Shown here in pieces: positions 10,401 to 23,502 of a DNA stretch of 64,000 bases; position 1 is the first letter of the stretch; every line of letters begins with the position of its first letter. The position numbers and the translations under genes are program-made. The notes beneath the pieces were generated by a model that was not told the origin of the DNA, searched no databases, and saw only the letters and a program-made list of their open reading frames with translations. Origin of the DNA: Rhodamnia argentea (taxonomy: Eukaryota; Streptophyta; Magnoliopsida; Myrtales; Myrtaceae); NCBI RefSeq assembly GCF_020921035.1, contig NC_063151.1:33734934-33798933 (forward strand). Direction: 5' to 3'.

Positions 10401-13400
10401 TGCTGAACTCGTTGCTGACTCTGCTGAAGGAGTATATCAGATTGGCCCCTGGAATTGGATTGCCGCAGAAAATTCCAATGCTGATGTACAAGCATCTACA
10501 GACTTTTATGTACTTATTACTCTATTCACCAATTGGTAGCATCCGGGATCAATCATATGATCTGTCAGCGGCAGCTATGTTGAGCACTGGTGCATTTGAT
10601 AGGAATCCACGAGAGGTTGATGCATGGTTCTTGTTTCTACCTGGTTTTTACGACAATAAGTGTTCACTTGTCCTCCAACAAACTAAAGTTCTACCAACTT
10701 TATCTCAAGCCGTCATTTCTTTCCTTGCTGATGCTATTTCTACGGTTGGAAACAATTTATTCAAGTATTGGGATAGCATCCGGAATCTTATCAACAATTC
10801 AAATGACCTCAAAGATTATTCGGGTAAATCTTTTTCACATGTATGTCCACTTTTTTGTTGTCATATGTTTTGTGTTTGCCTAAGCAGTGTTTTACTGGAA
10901 TGTGTTGATGAAGGCTGTTGAACATATGTATTTTTCACTGTGATGATATACCATTTGCCCGCGCTGACTGGATCAGTATTGTGCTTTCTCCAAGTTTGTT
11001 TAGTGCTTAATGGCTTAGCTTATCTTGTTAAACCACCATGGAGAAATCATGAGGTTTAATGCACAATATAAACTGCAAAGTTGGATTATATTTATACCTG
11101 CCACATTGATCCTCATCAGTTTGATGATATGAAGTTGTTCATTCAAAAGCAGGTGCACCTCTACTTTTACTTTCTCTGTGAATTGGGTTTACTTGAACAT
11201 GGTTGGTTTATTCTTTATACATAATTCAACTATATGAATTAAGCCACTGTTTCTTAATGCTTATCCTATTTTCTAGCAGATATTTCGCCTTCTTTCAGCC
11301 CTCTTGCTGTGTGTATCCTTCAGAAGTGTTTGAGGGTGCTCAAGTCTGAGTCCAGTTCTTTTTCATCATGTGAGAAGACAATGCTTTCATTGTATGTTTG
11401 TTGTACATTGAAGTATGTATTGCAAACACAGGTACTAATTTGTGTTTTGCATTGTTGTTGTGAAACATCTTGTTCTAGCCTGCTCAGAGCTCTGAATTTG
11501 AACAGGTAGATGCAGGATGCCTGTCTGCTGTACTTGTGTCACTGCTGTCTGGGAGCATTGACAACTGCTCAAACATGGTAGATGGTTCTGGTGTTATTCC
11601 AGCCGAATGGGGACCACCCAGGAGTTTGCTGCTCTTTGCAGAGAGCATACTGCGGGGTCAAACTTGTTGTTCTTTTACGAGTTATGAGAAGGCCACACCT
11701 GCTGATAGTTTTTTTTTAGGTACACTTGATAAAATGAAGATATCTCTGAGGAGATGCCAGACCATTGAAAGAGTAGGAATTACTGAAAGGTTTTCTTCCT
11801 CAATTATGGGTACTTCACCAAAGCTGATCGTAGAACATTTTCCAGCTGTTGTAACCGTTGCACAGGATATCAGTGGAGTTTCTTTGTCATTTTTGACTTC
11901 CTTATTCTTTCTTGAACACAATCTGCTCGCAGATGTTTTTAGATTATGGCCTGAAATGGTTATTAGAGCTGTGAAAATGATTCTAGTCAATGTCGGTTCT
12001 GAAGGCAGAAAAGACGATGCTGGTGGGGTTTGCAGTCGATCTTTTCATTCTGAAGAACTGAATTCTGGAGGTGGCACCGGCACAAGTGAATCTTCTTCTG
12101 CTGCTTTTAGTTTCTTGTTGGGGCAGACACCTTTCCCTGTGCTGTTTCCTGCAATTTTGTGCTTTGATGACCCTTCTTTAGCAGATTCTTTGGAAATGAA
12201 AAAGTTGCTCCTTCAAAAAGCCTCTGAAGTGAACCTTGAGTGCCTCCTTTCCTATATACACTTTGTGCTATTCTGGATACATCAGCTACAACTGTCTACA
12301 GGAAGTATGTCATCAGTTCAACTCAGAAAATCTTTTGAGATCTGCATTAGTCTACTAAATCACATTTTGTCTCTACTATGGAGTTTGAAACTTAATAGTG
12401 GTTTTCTAGAGAAGGATGAACTGATCCCGTTACCAGACTATGTCCAAGAAGCAGTTGGATGCATCTTCTCTCATCCTGCATCAATGGCATTCTTGACCTG
12501 TCCGATGGGCTGCAATGAGATGTTAGCCAAGGAAGATGTTCTGGAAAATTTCTTTGCAACCTTTGATTTATCCAGTAAAAGATCTCTTGAGAAAGACTTC
12601 TGTTGCTTTGGTTTACTGGAAACAGTTTCTGCTTTTTTCTTGTCTTTAGTTGAGAATCACTCCTCCTTTATCAATGTGGAAACTGGTGCAACTAGACAAC
12701 TTGTGAAGGGTTTTGAATCTCTGGTACATAGGCTTCTTATTGGGTTCAAGAATGTGCTTAATCTGTGCATTCAGACACAAAACTTCAGACCCCTTCTGCC
12801 AACTTATCATGCTCTGAATACTTTGAATCGTCTTATATCCCCATTTGAGGTGTTCAAGTTGGTCTGGTCTGTGTTCAATATAATTGACATGAATGACACA
12901 ACAATCTCTGAATCCTGCCGGATATCTATTGTTTATATTGGATGTCGTTTTGCTGCCAATGCTTTTGAATCTCTCGGTATATATTTGCAGCAGCAAACCA
13001 AGAAAAGATCACAATATGATTCATTATGGAGGACTAGAGATCAACATTTTAATGCTGATATTATTGAAGATATTTATTTGAAAGTATTTGAACTTTCCAG
13101 TCTTTATGAAACAGATATTACTGATATTTGTTTGCTGGAAGCTATTACCGCTGCCTGCCGACTGAAATCCATGCAGCATCTTAATGTACATCCTCTGAGT
13201 TCTGTACTTTTGAGGGTCATAGTGAGCACTCCAGCGCAGATGGTTTCTTATTGCATTAGTGGGATGAGTATGATGAGAGCTAAAGTTTTGTTTCTGCTTA
13301 CTCAGTTGAGCCCTCTGCATCTGTCAATCTTTGGGTGCATGCTTTCAGGTATTCTGACTCCTGAGGGCAATCTGAAGTATAAGAACCATTGCAGAGATCT

Positions 13401-16400
13401 TTCAAACGAGGACTTTCTGATGCTCATGCCAACTGCTTTGTCATTCATGAATTCGATTTTTTTGAGATATGGGAAGCAATGCTACTGGAATTTCAGATAT
13501 ATACCTCTATTTTTCTCCAGTCTTCTCTTAAATGGTTTCCGTGAATGGAAAAGTTTTGTGTCCAAGTTTGTATTTGAGGAAGGATATGGTGAGTTCAAAA
13601 TATCTTCCGCAGACGAACTCCTCAATTTTGTGAAAAACAGTTCTCTTGGGAAAGCAGTTCATATGTTACATTATCACTTTGTCTTGGACGCCGATTCCCT
13701 GAATATTAAGAAGAAAATGGAGCTATTTGATTCAGTTTTACCAGATTGTGAGAGTCATAGTGACTTGCTAGATTATGATTGGAGGGATTTAAATTGTAGT
13801 TCAGTTAAGGAGATTTTGAATCTTATAAATAGAGTTTTGGCAAAGATATTGTTATGTAGGATGTTGTTATTTCCCAGCGACAATCGTACGCTGTCTTTGA
13901 CAAATAAAGCACCAGAATGCTCAAACGAGAACTCTCAGGTGATAAAAGCAGGTTTGGAGTCATCAAGGATGCGTTTTTTGTGCATTTTGGTGAGTTCTTG
14001 GGAGCAGATTGTTAAAAGATTCCGTTTAGATTCTACTTCTGAAAAGGAGAAAAACGGAGAATGTGAATCTTTGTACAAATATTTGGAAGAGTTGATGTTG
14101 AGAAGCATTTTCGAGCTGATAACAGAGATGCAGGATTATCTTGTTCAGTTGAAGCTCATTCCCTTCATGAGACAGTTGATAAGAACCTCTCTTCTCTATA
14201 GATTTGAGGATCCCATATCTTTGAACTTACTTACGAATATTTTAACTCTATTATGCAAAGGGCAATTTTTATGTGCGCCATATCTGCAGCTGCTACTTGC
14301 GCACTCTCAGTTCCCGTCTATATTGCACTCTATGCCCAAGTCATCACATTCTTTACATCTTGGAGCATTTTTGAGACCCATGTCCAGCATTCTTAGGTCA
14401 GTTGCCGTTCCTCGCATCAATCAAGTTTCCCACATCAGCAAAAGAGATCGAGAATCAAACAAGCATAGCGTAAAGAGGCTCGAAGTTCTCCAGTTGCTCA
14501 GAATTCTGATTCATTTCAGTTTCAGTGGCTCTGGCAGCGAAATTGATTTGGGACGTGAGGATGGCATAAATTTTCAACGACTGCATTCATTTATTCTGTC
14601 TTCTTATGGCGCGACCCTTGGTGAAAGTGATCTTAAGTTATTCAACTTGTTAAAAGAGATAGACTCTAGTGCTGGATCAGAGTTGGTAAAGCTCACTGAT
14701 ACAAATTACCTGTGGGGAAGTGCTGCCTTGAAAGTGATGAAAGCATGGGATTTGGGGCAAAACGTGTCATCTGATGTCATGACCGATGCTGAAACAGATG
14801 AATACCGGAGACTGCAATTTAGGGAAAATCTTCCTATTGATCCCAAGTTATGTGCCTTGACTGTATTAGATTTTCCTTACGATAGAGCTGCAAGTGAAGA
14901 GCCTTCTTTCTTGAACAAGTTCCAGATTAATAACTCTAAAGATGTGGTATGTCTGCAATTGCGTTACCATCTGACCCTTTTCTTTTCCATGACATGGTTC
15001 CTCCTTTTGCTAACTATTTGACGGCTAGTTATGAATATATCTTTGTCCTAACTTTCTGCTGGTAACTCGCATGCAGATCCATATACCTGCTGTTGAGAGG
15101 AAGCACGGATATGATCCGGTTTTCATTCTGCAATTTTCGCTTCATATTCTACCAATAGGCTTCATTGAGCCAGTGGAGTTTGCTGGTCTAGGGTTGCTAG
15201 CTGTTGCTTTTTCCTGCTTATCTTCACCTGATGATGGGATAAGGAAATTAGCTTATCAAACTCTCGCCAGTTTTAAGATTGCTTTAGAGGTAACAGTATC
15301 TCGTCTGCGGCTGCGATCTCTGAATTTGTGCTAGCAATTTCCACTTGTATGAGTTATGTCTCTTATTATAGTCATTATCCATGAAATTCAACTTGCTTGC
15401 TATCTGTATGACACTGAAAAAATGAAGAAAAAGTATGCTATGCAAAAACTTAAGGCTGACTTTTGTTTGATCTGAAAATCTAGCTGAATTTCGTAGGTAC
15501 CAAAATGAAATTAAGTTAATTACCTTACCCTGCTTAAACCATTAAAGAGATGCTGAGATATTAATTAGCTAGGCATATATATAGATTAGTTCTGCTGTCA
15601 TGTCACTATTGGACTAGTATGATATTATGTCTTTTTGGTGACATTATCTTAAAGGTTTTTCTCAACAATTGCTCAAATAATCTTTCAGAAGTGCCAAAAG
15701 AAGAAGGGCATCGTTCACCTTCGTCTCTTGTTGAACTATGTGCAAAATGGGATTGAAGAACCCTGGCAAAGAATTCCTTCTGTTGTTGCCGTCTTTGCAG
15801 CGGAGGCATCTCTAATATTATTGGATCCATCAAATGATCATTATTATACACTCAGTAAGTTCTTGATGCGCTCTTCCAGGATAAATACGAAGGTAAACGA
15901 TGTATTTCTTTCCTGCTTAAGCTTCAAAGGCAGGTTGTTTTACTTTGTGTGTGTTGCTTTTATGTTACAATGAAGCGTTGTAACCTTATGCTTTATTTTA
16001 TTGTCTATAGTCTGTGCCACTGTTCCATGAGTTCTTGTGGAGTAGCTCTGTCAATTTCCGAGCTGAAAGAATTTGGATATTGCGACTTGTATATGTGGGT
16101 CTTGGCGTAGATGATGATGCCCCGGTTTTTATGAGGAACTCCATTTTCGAGAATCTGCTGAGCCTTTATGCTTCTCCATTTTCAGATAATGAGTCCAAAG
16201 AACTCATTCTTCAGGTAACGTGAACAAGTCATGTGTTACTGGATATGTCTATTTTCTCTTGGTCAGCCATGGAAAATTCGTATTGGGTTATTGATATGGC
16301 AGTAACAGAATCTTCATCTCATGCAGATAGTTAGAAAATCAGTTAGATTGCGAAAGATGGCTTGTCATCTGGTGGAGCACTGCGGTTTGTTTTCATGGCT

Positions 16401-17272
16401 ATCATCTGCCGTTCCTCATATCATTGAGATGCTGTCTGAAGACGAAAACGGTTTCTACTTTGATCAATTGGTGGTGATATTAGAGGTAGTCGCTCCTCCT
16501 GCCATCTATTTCCTTCAGATAGTAATTTTCATGGTTTCCTTTACAGTCTATAGGAAATACATAACTGTTTCTCTCAGGGCATAAAATTTCTTCTCTGCCT
16601 GTCTGTGCATCATGTGAGACACAAAATCTTACCCTTTATAGCTTCTCTCCTTCTCTTGTCGACCTCCCCCACCGCCATTATGCCTCCATAGCTTTTTTTT
16701 TTTTTTTTTTTTTGAGGTTTTGGGCACATAAGCTTTTCTTAGAAGCATGTTACTTGCGAGGAGACTCGGAAAAAATAAATACCCGGAGGACTAGAAAGTT
16801 ATCTTTGTGAATGCTTCTACATTGCTTTATACAATTGAGATCTTTATTGTTATGCTGACTTAAGTAAAGTTAAGCTTGTGATAAGAACTTGCTTCTCTAA
16901 CTTTCAACTTTTTTGGATTCAGGTCACCAATAATATTATCTTGTCCAGAAATATTACAGAGTGGTTGCAGAAACATGCTCTCGAGCAGCTCTCAGGACTT
17001 TCTTCTCATCTGTTCAAGTTTCTGTCACACAAAGCAAAATTGATAAGAGAGAATGCTTTGGTTATTAATTTGATCCTCCAGATTTTGGTAACAACCCTGA
17101 AGATATCTCAGGAAAGGATGATATTCCAGCCGCATTTTACCCTTGCCATCGAGGGTCTTTTTCATATATATGAAGCCGTTAAGTTGTGTGACAGCACCCG
17201 AGCGTTCTCAAGTTCTGAATTTGGCCTTAGGTCTATACTAATGAATGCTCCTCCTCCATCATTTATTGACAT

Positions 17273-17313
<41 letters not shown>

Positions 17314-18694
17314 GTGTGTGTGCTGTGCGGTCATTTGTCATTGGACAGTTATGAACATTTTCATTACTCTTTGAATTTGTTGGACAAAGATATTTGAGAT
17401 GCGACCCAAAGGATGCACGGGCATCTCAAGTATGCAGTTATGAATTTCTTGTGTGTTTTTCCACATCCTGTAGCTTACTGTCTTTTATATCTGGTTAGCT
17501 CAAAGTCGTGGGTTTGACATTGATGACATCTCATTTTGCTTTGATTTACAGGATGAAGAAAAGCTTTTGAATTTTGTTCTTTGGGAAATCTCTGTTGCCT
17601 TGAAAGCCGACTCCTCAGAAATTCTTCATCCTGGAGGATCTCATATCAGTTTAACAATCTCCTCAGAGGAAGAAATATGTGAAGATTCTTTGGCGTCAAA
17701 GCTTCTTCGCTGGTTGGTGGCATCTGTAATTCATGGGAAGCTTTCTGATAGATCCACATATACGGATGCGAAATATCCACAAAGACCTGATCCGAAAGTG
17801 ATAAATTCATTGTTACAATTTGTCAAAGAAACAAGTAGAGGAAGAAGCCGAAATACATCTGGAACTGGAAAGGCGTTAGCTGCTGTGATTTTGTACCTTC
17901 AACAGCTTCTTGGCATGGATTGCAGAGTTCTTCCATCTGTGGTGTCTGCACTTTGCCTTCTACTGTACGGTTTCTGCGATATCGCGGGTAGGTTAAACTC
18001 CTATGTTTAACAGAGTGGGAAATACTGTTTATGGAAACGAATTCCTCATTCTTAGAATGCAAGTCTAGCTAAAATACTTAGAATGCAAGTCTAGCTAAAA
18101 TACTTAAAATGCAATTTATGCAGTGACTGAATCAGATCTCTTGCTCGACGGTACTCCTGTGGCATCACAACTGTCGAAGATAAGCTGCCCTCTTGAAGCT
18201 AATCCTGCTTGGAGATGGTAATTCTTATTTTACTCGACTGTCTTGTGGTTTCTGTTCCTCCTTGTACATGTCAATCCGAGCAGTGATCATACGATCAGTA
18301 TTCCATGTTTTCGAACAAATAGATGTGAACTGACTTGCGATTAATTCGCAAGTCACAACCATCTCAGTAATTTGGGTGTCGCCTCAAAAGACGTCGTTTA
18401 TTCTTCTGCATCCTTTTGCCATATTTTTCCCCTTTTGTGCTCGTATCTCTTACAACTCATTCGTAATTCGGTTGCAGGTCGTTTTATCAGCCATGGAAGG
18501 ACTTGTCGTCGGAGAGGACGGATTTGGAGAGACTGGATGAATACCATGCATGTCAGACCTTGCTACTTGTGATATCAAACACGCTCCGGGCAAGCTCTAC
18601 GAATTCGCTCTCTTTATCGCCTCGGGATGTCGAGAGATGCGGTGTATACGAATGGGAAAGGAGTGTCGTGGAGAATAGCTTGTGTACAGATTGA
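7405..18694 (+). CDS. URB1: URB1/Npa1 nucleolar pre-ribosomal-associated protein
   Basis: Role (known): URB1/Npa1 is a large nucleolar scaffold for early 60S pre-ribosome assembly; the Arabidopsis orthologue is the embryo-lethal EMB2788. Coding exons: 7405-8531, 8669-9389, 10319-10823, 11280-11431, 11479-14946, 15077-15289, 15689-15892, 16011-16214, 16327-16485, 16923-17273, 17552-17987, 18124-18217, 18478-18694. These total 7851 nt, one frame, 2616 aa, close to plant homologues. A 5' UTR exon ends at 7186 (donor CAG/GTTAAA) and its intron ends at 7402, three bases before the ATG; ATG at 7408 is an alternative. The N-terminal helical Npa1 domain spans roughly residues 60-380. The NopRA1-type C-terminal region begins near residue 1990 (HIPAVERKHGYDP, exon 6). 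The protein ends ...WKDLSSERTDLERLDEYHACQ..., then DVERCGVYEWERSVVENSLCTD. Exon 5 could instead start at 11488 or 11506, all in frame. Odd: a (TC)n tract abuts the exon 10 donor, and the gene end is tandemly amplified downstream. Confidence 0.93.
17275..17309. repeat. (TC)n microsatellite at the URB1 intron 10 donor
   Basis: About 17 TC units begin immediately after the GT of the intron 10 splice donor (exon ends at 17273, donor GTCTCT) and run into a short GTGTGTG tract. Length variation would change the sequence right at the 5' splice site. The exon junction is supported because joining 17273 to 17552 gives FIDM/DEEKLLNFVLWE in frame. Confidence 0.9.
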
Positions 18695-19853
18695 ATAGCA
18701 TGGAACCCCATAAAGCCAATTTTGTCAAATCTTGATTCCAGTGTTCAGCACATCATCCTCATGAGATTCACAAAGCGAGTCCCTTGGAAATGCATGGCCT
18801 CCATGAAATTTGCATGAGAAACGCCCTATACTTTGACCTTTAGCAGCCAAGTCACCGGCCTTTGGTTTTGAATTTGGGATTCGGATCGGGTTTGTCCGTT
18901 TTGCGGAAATGATTTGAAAAATATTTTCTTAGGATGTCGAGAGATGCGGTGTATACGAATGGGAAAGGAGTGTCGTGGAGAATAGCTTTTGTACAGATTG
19001 AATAGCATGGAACCCCATAAAGCCAATTTTGTCAATTCTTGATTCCAGTGTTCAGCACATCATCCTCATGAGATTCACAAAGCGAGTCCCTTGGAAATGC
19101 ATGGCCTCCATGAAATTTGCATGAGAAACGCCCTATACTTTGACCTTTAGCAGCCAAGTCACTGGCCTTTGGTTTTGAATTTGGGATTCGGATCGGGTTT
19201 GTCCGTTTTGCGGAAATGATTTGAAAAATATTTTCTTAGGATGTCGAGAGATGCGGTGTATACGAATGGGAAAGGAGTGTCGTGGAGAATAGCTTTTGTA
19301 CAGATTGAATAGCATGGAACCCCATAAAGCCAATTTTGTCAATTCTTGATTCCAAGTGTTCAGCACATCATCCTCATGAGATTCACAAAGCGAGTCCCTT
19401 GGAAATGCATGGCCTCCATGAAATTTGCATGAGAAACGCCCTATACTTTGACCTTTAGCAGCCAAGTCACCGGCCTTTGGTTTTGAATTTGGGATTCGGA
19501 TCGGGTTTGTCCGTTTTGCGGAAATGATTTGAAAAATATTTTCTTAGGATGTCGAGAGATGCGGTGTATACGAATGGGAAAGGAGTGTCGTGGAGAATAG
19601 CTTTTGTACAGATTGAATAGCATGGAACCCCATAAAGCCAATTTTGTCAAATCTTGATTCCAGTGTTCAGCACATCATCCTCATGAGATTCACAAAGCGA
19701 GTCCCTTGGATATGCATGACCTCCATGAAATTTGCATGAGAGACGCCCTATACTTTGACCTTTAGCAGCCATGTCATCGGCCTTTGGTTTTGAATTTGGG
19801 ATTCGGATCGGGTTTGCCTTTTTTCCGGGAATGATTTGAAAAATATTTTCTTA
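18625..19853 (+). repeat. Four tandem 307-bp copies of the URB1 gene end (last 22 codons + 3' flank)
   Basis: Units: 18625-18931, 18932-19238, 19239-19546 (308 bp, one inserted A) and 19547-19853. Each starts GGATGTCGAGAGATGCGG and ends AAAATATTTTCTTA. Unit 1 contains the real URB1 C-terminus from D of DVERCG to the stop at 18694. Units 2-4 repeat that coding stretch with TTG changed to TTT (Leu to Phe) and the stop kept. The 3' half of unit 4 differs from the others at about ten sites; units 1-3 are nearly identical. So coding sequence has become part of an array downstream of the stop. The repeated minus-strand open frames here are by-products of the array. Confidence 0.95.
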
Positions 19854-20674
19854 AAAATGGATGGCTTAAAAAAATGAACAATATTTTTTCATTGTCCACC
19901 AAAACATATAGTCATAAATTATTGTTGATAATAAAAATTAATTAATATTAAATAATTATTTTGAGCAAAATAAATAAGTAGTTTAAAAAAAACATTTTTT
20001 AAATTATTCATTATTCTCGAAATAAATGGAGTCCGTACATTTTCAAGAATGTGAAAAACTTTGTGATCGTGAAGAGAAATTCAAATGTTGAAAATAAGAT
20101 AAAATAAATCTAGGGGTATTAATAATTAATTGGAAATTATTTATCAAGTTATGCAACAAATTGCGAAATAATCAAACTGGACAGAAAAGGAAAAAAAAAA
20201 AAAGATCAGGAGTTGGCGCTCACTTGTAACATTTCATATTAGCACACGCCTTCTTCACTTTCAATTGCTTACCAGAGTAGAAATAACACCTCAAAAATTA
20301 TTAAATGATTTAGGATTGAATTGATAAAAATATACTAGGTTTAAGACTTTTTGAACGATTTTCCCACGTACAACTTCATCAGTCATTTCTTGACCTAAAA
20401 AAAAAATTCATGAGTCATTTTGAAACGTGTGGATAAAATAGAGATTAGACCCGCGTGCGTTAGGAATCTGAGGCAACAAATTAGGGCACGATTTTTAGCA
20501 GTGAAGGAAAGGCCTAACGTCCATGAATCTTTCCGAATATTGGAGGGCCTCCCAACTGTCGAAACCAACTACCTCGTAGTGAGATTCGGCACCAAACCTC
20601 GACTTGAACGAGTAAAACACATCAAACGTCGGTTTTGAAACCTTTGTCCTTTTCTCTTTTTTTTTTTGAGTGCC
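19854..20674. other. Intergenic between the URB1 array and the LHT gene
   Basis: AT-rich sequence without a recognisable gene. A 72-codon open frame at 20420-20638 is unlike any family I know and lies just upstream of the LHT TATA box, so it is more likely promoter DNA. Confidence 0.55.
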
Positions 20675-20682
20675 TATATATA
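20675..20682 (+). promoter_or_regulatory. TATA box of the LHT-type transporter gene
   Basis: TATATATA sits within CTATATATACACC, and a pyrimidine-rich likely start region follows about 30 bp downstream (near 20705). The first UTR exon would run to 20836 (donor GTAAGT). A leader intron ends at the CAG at 21091-21093, and the ATG is at 21143. Confidence 0.6.
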
Positions 20683-21142
20683 CACCTACACCCTCCGCTA
20701 TTTCAGGCTTCCCTTTTTCGTTTTCCTTCCTTCAGGATAAGATTCAGATCTCCGACTCGTTCTCCTCAACATCACTTGTTCTTGACTCGTTCGTGTCCTT
20801 TTGGGGGGTAGGGTTTCGCCATCGTTTGTTTCGCTCGTAAGTTGTCTGGTTTCCTGAACAGCATTGCAGGAGTTCTCTTTCGCGTGGTTGCATGATCGGC
20901 GCGTGATTGTATGTCTAGTTCTTCTCCGGTATTTTGGTTTCCGATGGTCGCCGATTGATGCGTGAACCTCGAGAAGCTGCGTTCGGATCGCTGCTTTCGT
21001 TTCCTACGGCTTGATTTTCACGCTAGCTAGACGGGTTTCTTTCCTGTTTTTATCGTGTGTAGATAGATGACATTGAAGCTCTTGTTCATGCAGAAGGATC
21101 TGCCTGGTTCCTCATCTCGAGAGAGATAAGACAATCTGCAGC

Positions 21143-23502
21143 ATGGACATCGAGGACATAAAGGCTCGTAACGATATGGTATGTTCGGTTTTCGCCACAG
21201 GTCGCGATTGCCGAAGCAACTCTAAGCCATTTTTCGGTCACCAGGCACGACGATTTCATTCATCATGATCGTTACTGTAAATTTACTGAATTTTTCTTTG
21301 ATTTAAACTGTACTTCTCAGGAAAACAACGGCAACCGAAGAGATGCGGCGAAGACGGAGAAAGACGACAAGGATCTGAATGACTGGCTTCCGGTAACAGC
21401 ATCCAGGAAGGCAAACTGGACGCACTCAGCCTTTCACAATGTCACTGCGATGGTTGGGGCCGGTGTTCTTGGCTTGCCGTTCGCTGTGTCTCAAATCGGA
21501 TGGTATGTTTCTCAGAAATTTATGTGCTAAGTTTCTAGCTTTAGACATCCCAAAAATTTATAGTATAGCCCCTCTTTTGAATTTAGCATATATAATCTCC
21601 TTCCGTGAACATCCCATTCCTAGATAGATCTAAGCAATGGATCTATATGAACAATTTTTTCACCCGTTAATCGCTCGTCACAATATTATCTGTGGAATTT
21701 TATTAATCAAGTGCAACTTACAGGGTTCCCGGAATCGGCTTAATCGTCGTCTCATGGTTGGTCACCTTCTACACGTTGTGGCAACTCGTGGAGATGCACG
21801 AGGTGGTCCCGGGAAAGCGGTTTGACCGGTACACCGAGCTGGCCGAGCACGCCTTCGGCTCGAAGGTCGGGTACTGGTCCATCATGCCTCAGCAGACGCT
21901 CGTCCAGGTCGCAACAGACATCGTGTACACCGTGACAGGAGGGAAGTCGCTGAAGAAATGCCTGGAGCTGCTATTTCCGGCTATGGCGGACGTCAGGCAG
22001 ACGTATTACATACTCTTCTTCACTGGCCTGCAAGTTTTGCTCTCCCAAACTCCCAATTTCAACTCGTTGAAGGGAGTCTCTCTGCTCGCTGCGGTCATGT
22101 CCCTTTGGTAAGAAGACTTTTAAGTATTTTTTTCTCTAGCTCTACGACATATTCCATCACAATATTTTTTTTATTATAGAGTTAAAGACGAGAACTTTAC
22201 TACTTTGCTTTCATATTTTTATCAAAATTTTGCATGCATGCATGCAGTTACTCGATGTTGGCCTTTGTCGCCTCAACCATAAGAGGGGCCCACCACCGCC
22301 AAGGGATCAGGTACGGGGTCCGATCCCACACGACGGCCGGCAAGGTGTTCGACACGCTGAACGCGCTCGGGACCATCGCGTTCGCGTTCGCTGGGCACAG
22401 CGTCGTCCTAGAGATCCAGGCCACGATCCCGTCAACCCCGGAGAAGCCGTCGAAGAAGCCGATGTGGAAAGGCGTGATCGTCGCCTATGCTGTGGTAGCG
22501 CTGTGCTATTTTTCGGTCGCGGCATCTGGGTTCTGGGCATTCGGCTCGCTCGTCGAAGACGACATCCTTATCTCTCTGGAGAAGCCAAAGTGGCTCATTG
22601 CCGTGGCTAACTTCATGGTGTTTCTTCACGTCCTTGGAAGCTATCAGGTAACATTCTCGGACTAGGATGTCTTGTTTATATATGTATTTTACTTGTGCTT
22701 TGGGCAAAAAAGATACCAAAATTGTGTGCAATTACCGCACTAATTACTTGTTGTTTCAAATGACAGGTCTTTGCAATGCCCGTGTTCGATCAGATCGAGT
22801 CATGCCTGGTGAAACGGTTGAATTACAAGCCGGGACGTCTTCTTCGCCTCGTATCTCGCAGTGTCTACGTTGGTAAGAAGATCATCCTACTTCTCTCAGT
22901 GCTCACCTCTTTAACTGATCTACCAGGGAGATTCCCTTAAGTTACGGAAGGAGATCTTTTGATGTTACTAGGGATGAATCATCTGTCTGATGCGTGTATT
23001 CCTCTGTGCCGACGACAGCTTTAACAGGGTTCATCGGAATGTGCATCCCATTCTTCGGGGGACTTCTGGGATTCTTCGGAGGACTCGTTTTCGCATCCAC
23101 TTCTTACTTTGTAAGTCGAAGGACTAAATGAGAATCCATAACCACGCTTTGAATCAGATGGTTCTTTTCAAACGTCAAAATGATCAAAACGTTTTGACAT
23201 AGTCTTATCTTTTCCACGTTAAATTCCAGATACCGTGCATCATGTGGCTCGCAGTCCACCGGCCAAAGAGGTGGAGCTTCCACTGGACAGCATCATGGGT
23301 ATGTTAGCTTCAAGCAGGGATTTTTACGTTCTTATGCTCGTTTCATCAAATTCTTCTCGGATTTCTTGTGACATCGGTTTATCATTTGTTTGTTTGATGA
23401 CAGATTTCGATCATAATCGGGGTGTTGATAGCAGTGCTTGCTCCAATTGGAGGAGTGAGAGAGATTGTTCTCTCAGCCAAAACTTACAAAATATTTTCTT
23501 AG
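21143..23502 (+). CDS. LHT1-like: LHT-type (lysine histidine transporter) amino acid permease
   Basis: Role (known for family): proton-coupled plasma-membrane import of neutral and acidic amino acids and histidine; AAAP family (Aa_trans domain). Exons: 21143-21178, 21321-21502, 21724-22107, 22248-22647, 22767-22872, 23019-23110, 23230-23298, 23404-23502; 1368 nt, 455 aa, normal length for LHTs. Hallmarks seen: [93 protein letters not shown], and the C-terminal [18 protein letters not shown]. About ten to eleven hydrophobic segments are visible. The N-terminal tail (about 37 residues) is hydrophilic and rich in Lys, Asp and Asn, as in other LHTs. Conserved LHT1 blocks are present, but which clade member it is cannot be decided from one sequence. 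Confidence 0.92.

Noticed and set aside
17389-17429. Possible extra URB1 exon reading IFEMRPKGCTGIS
   Set aside because: Direct joining of 17273 to 17552 gives the better continuous protein (FIDM/DEEKLLNF) and preserves frame; kept only as a cryptic exon candidate.
18826-19650. Repeated minus-strand open frames of 69-110 codons
   Set aside because: They recur only because the 307-bp URB1 tail is repeated; they are antisense to the coding end and 3' flank of URB1 and have no independent support.
20420-20638. 72-codon frame before the LHT gene
   Set aside because: No domain, no promoter of its own, adjacent to the LHT TATA box.
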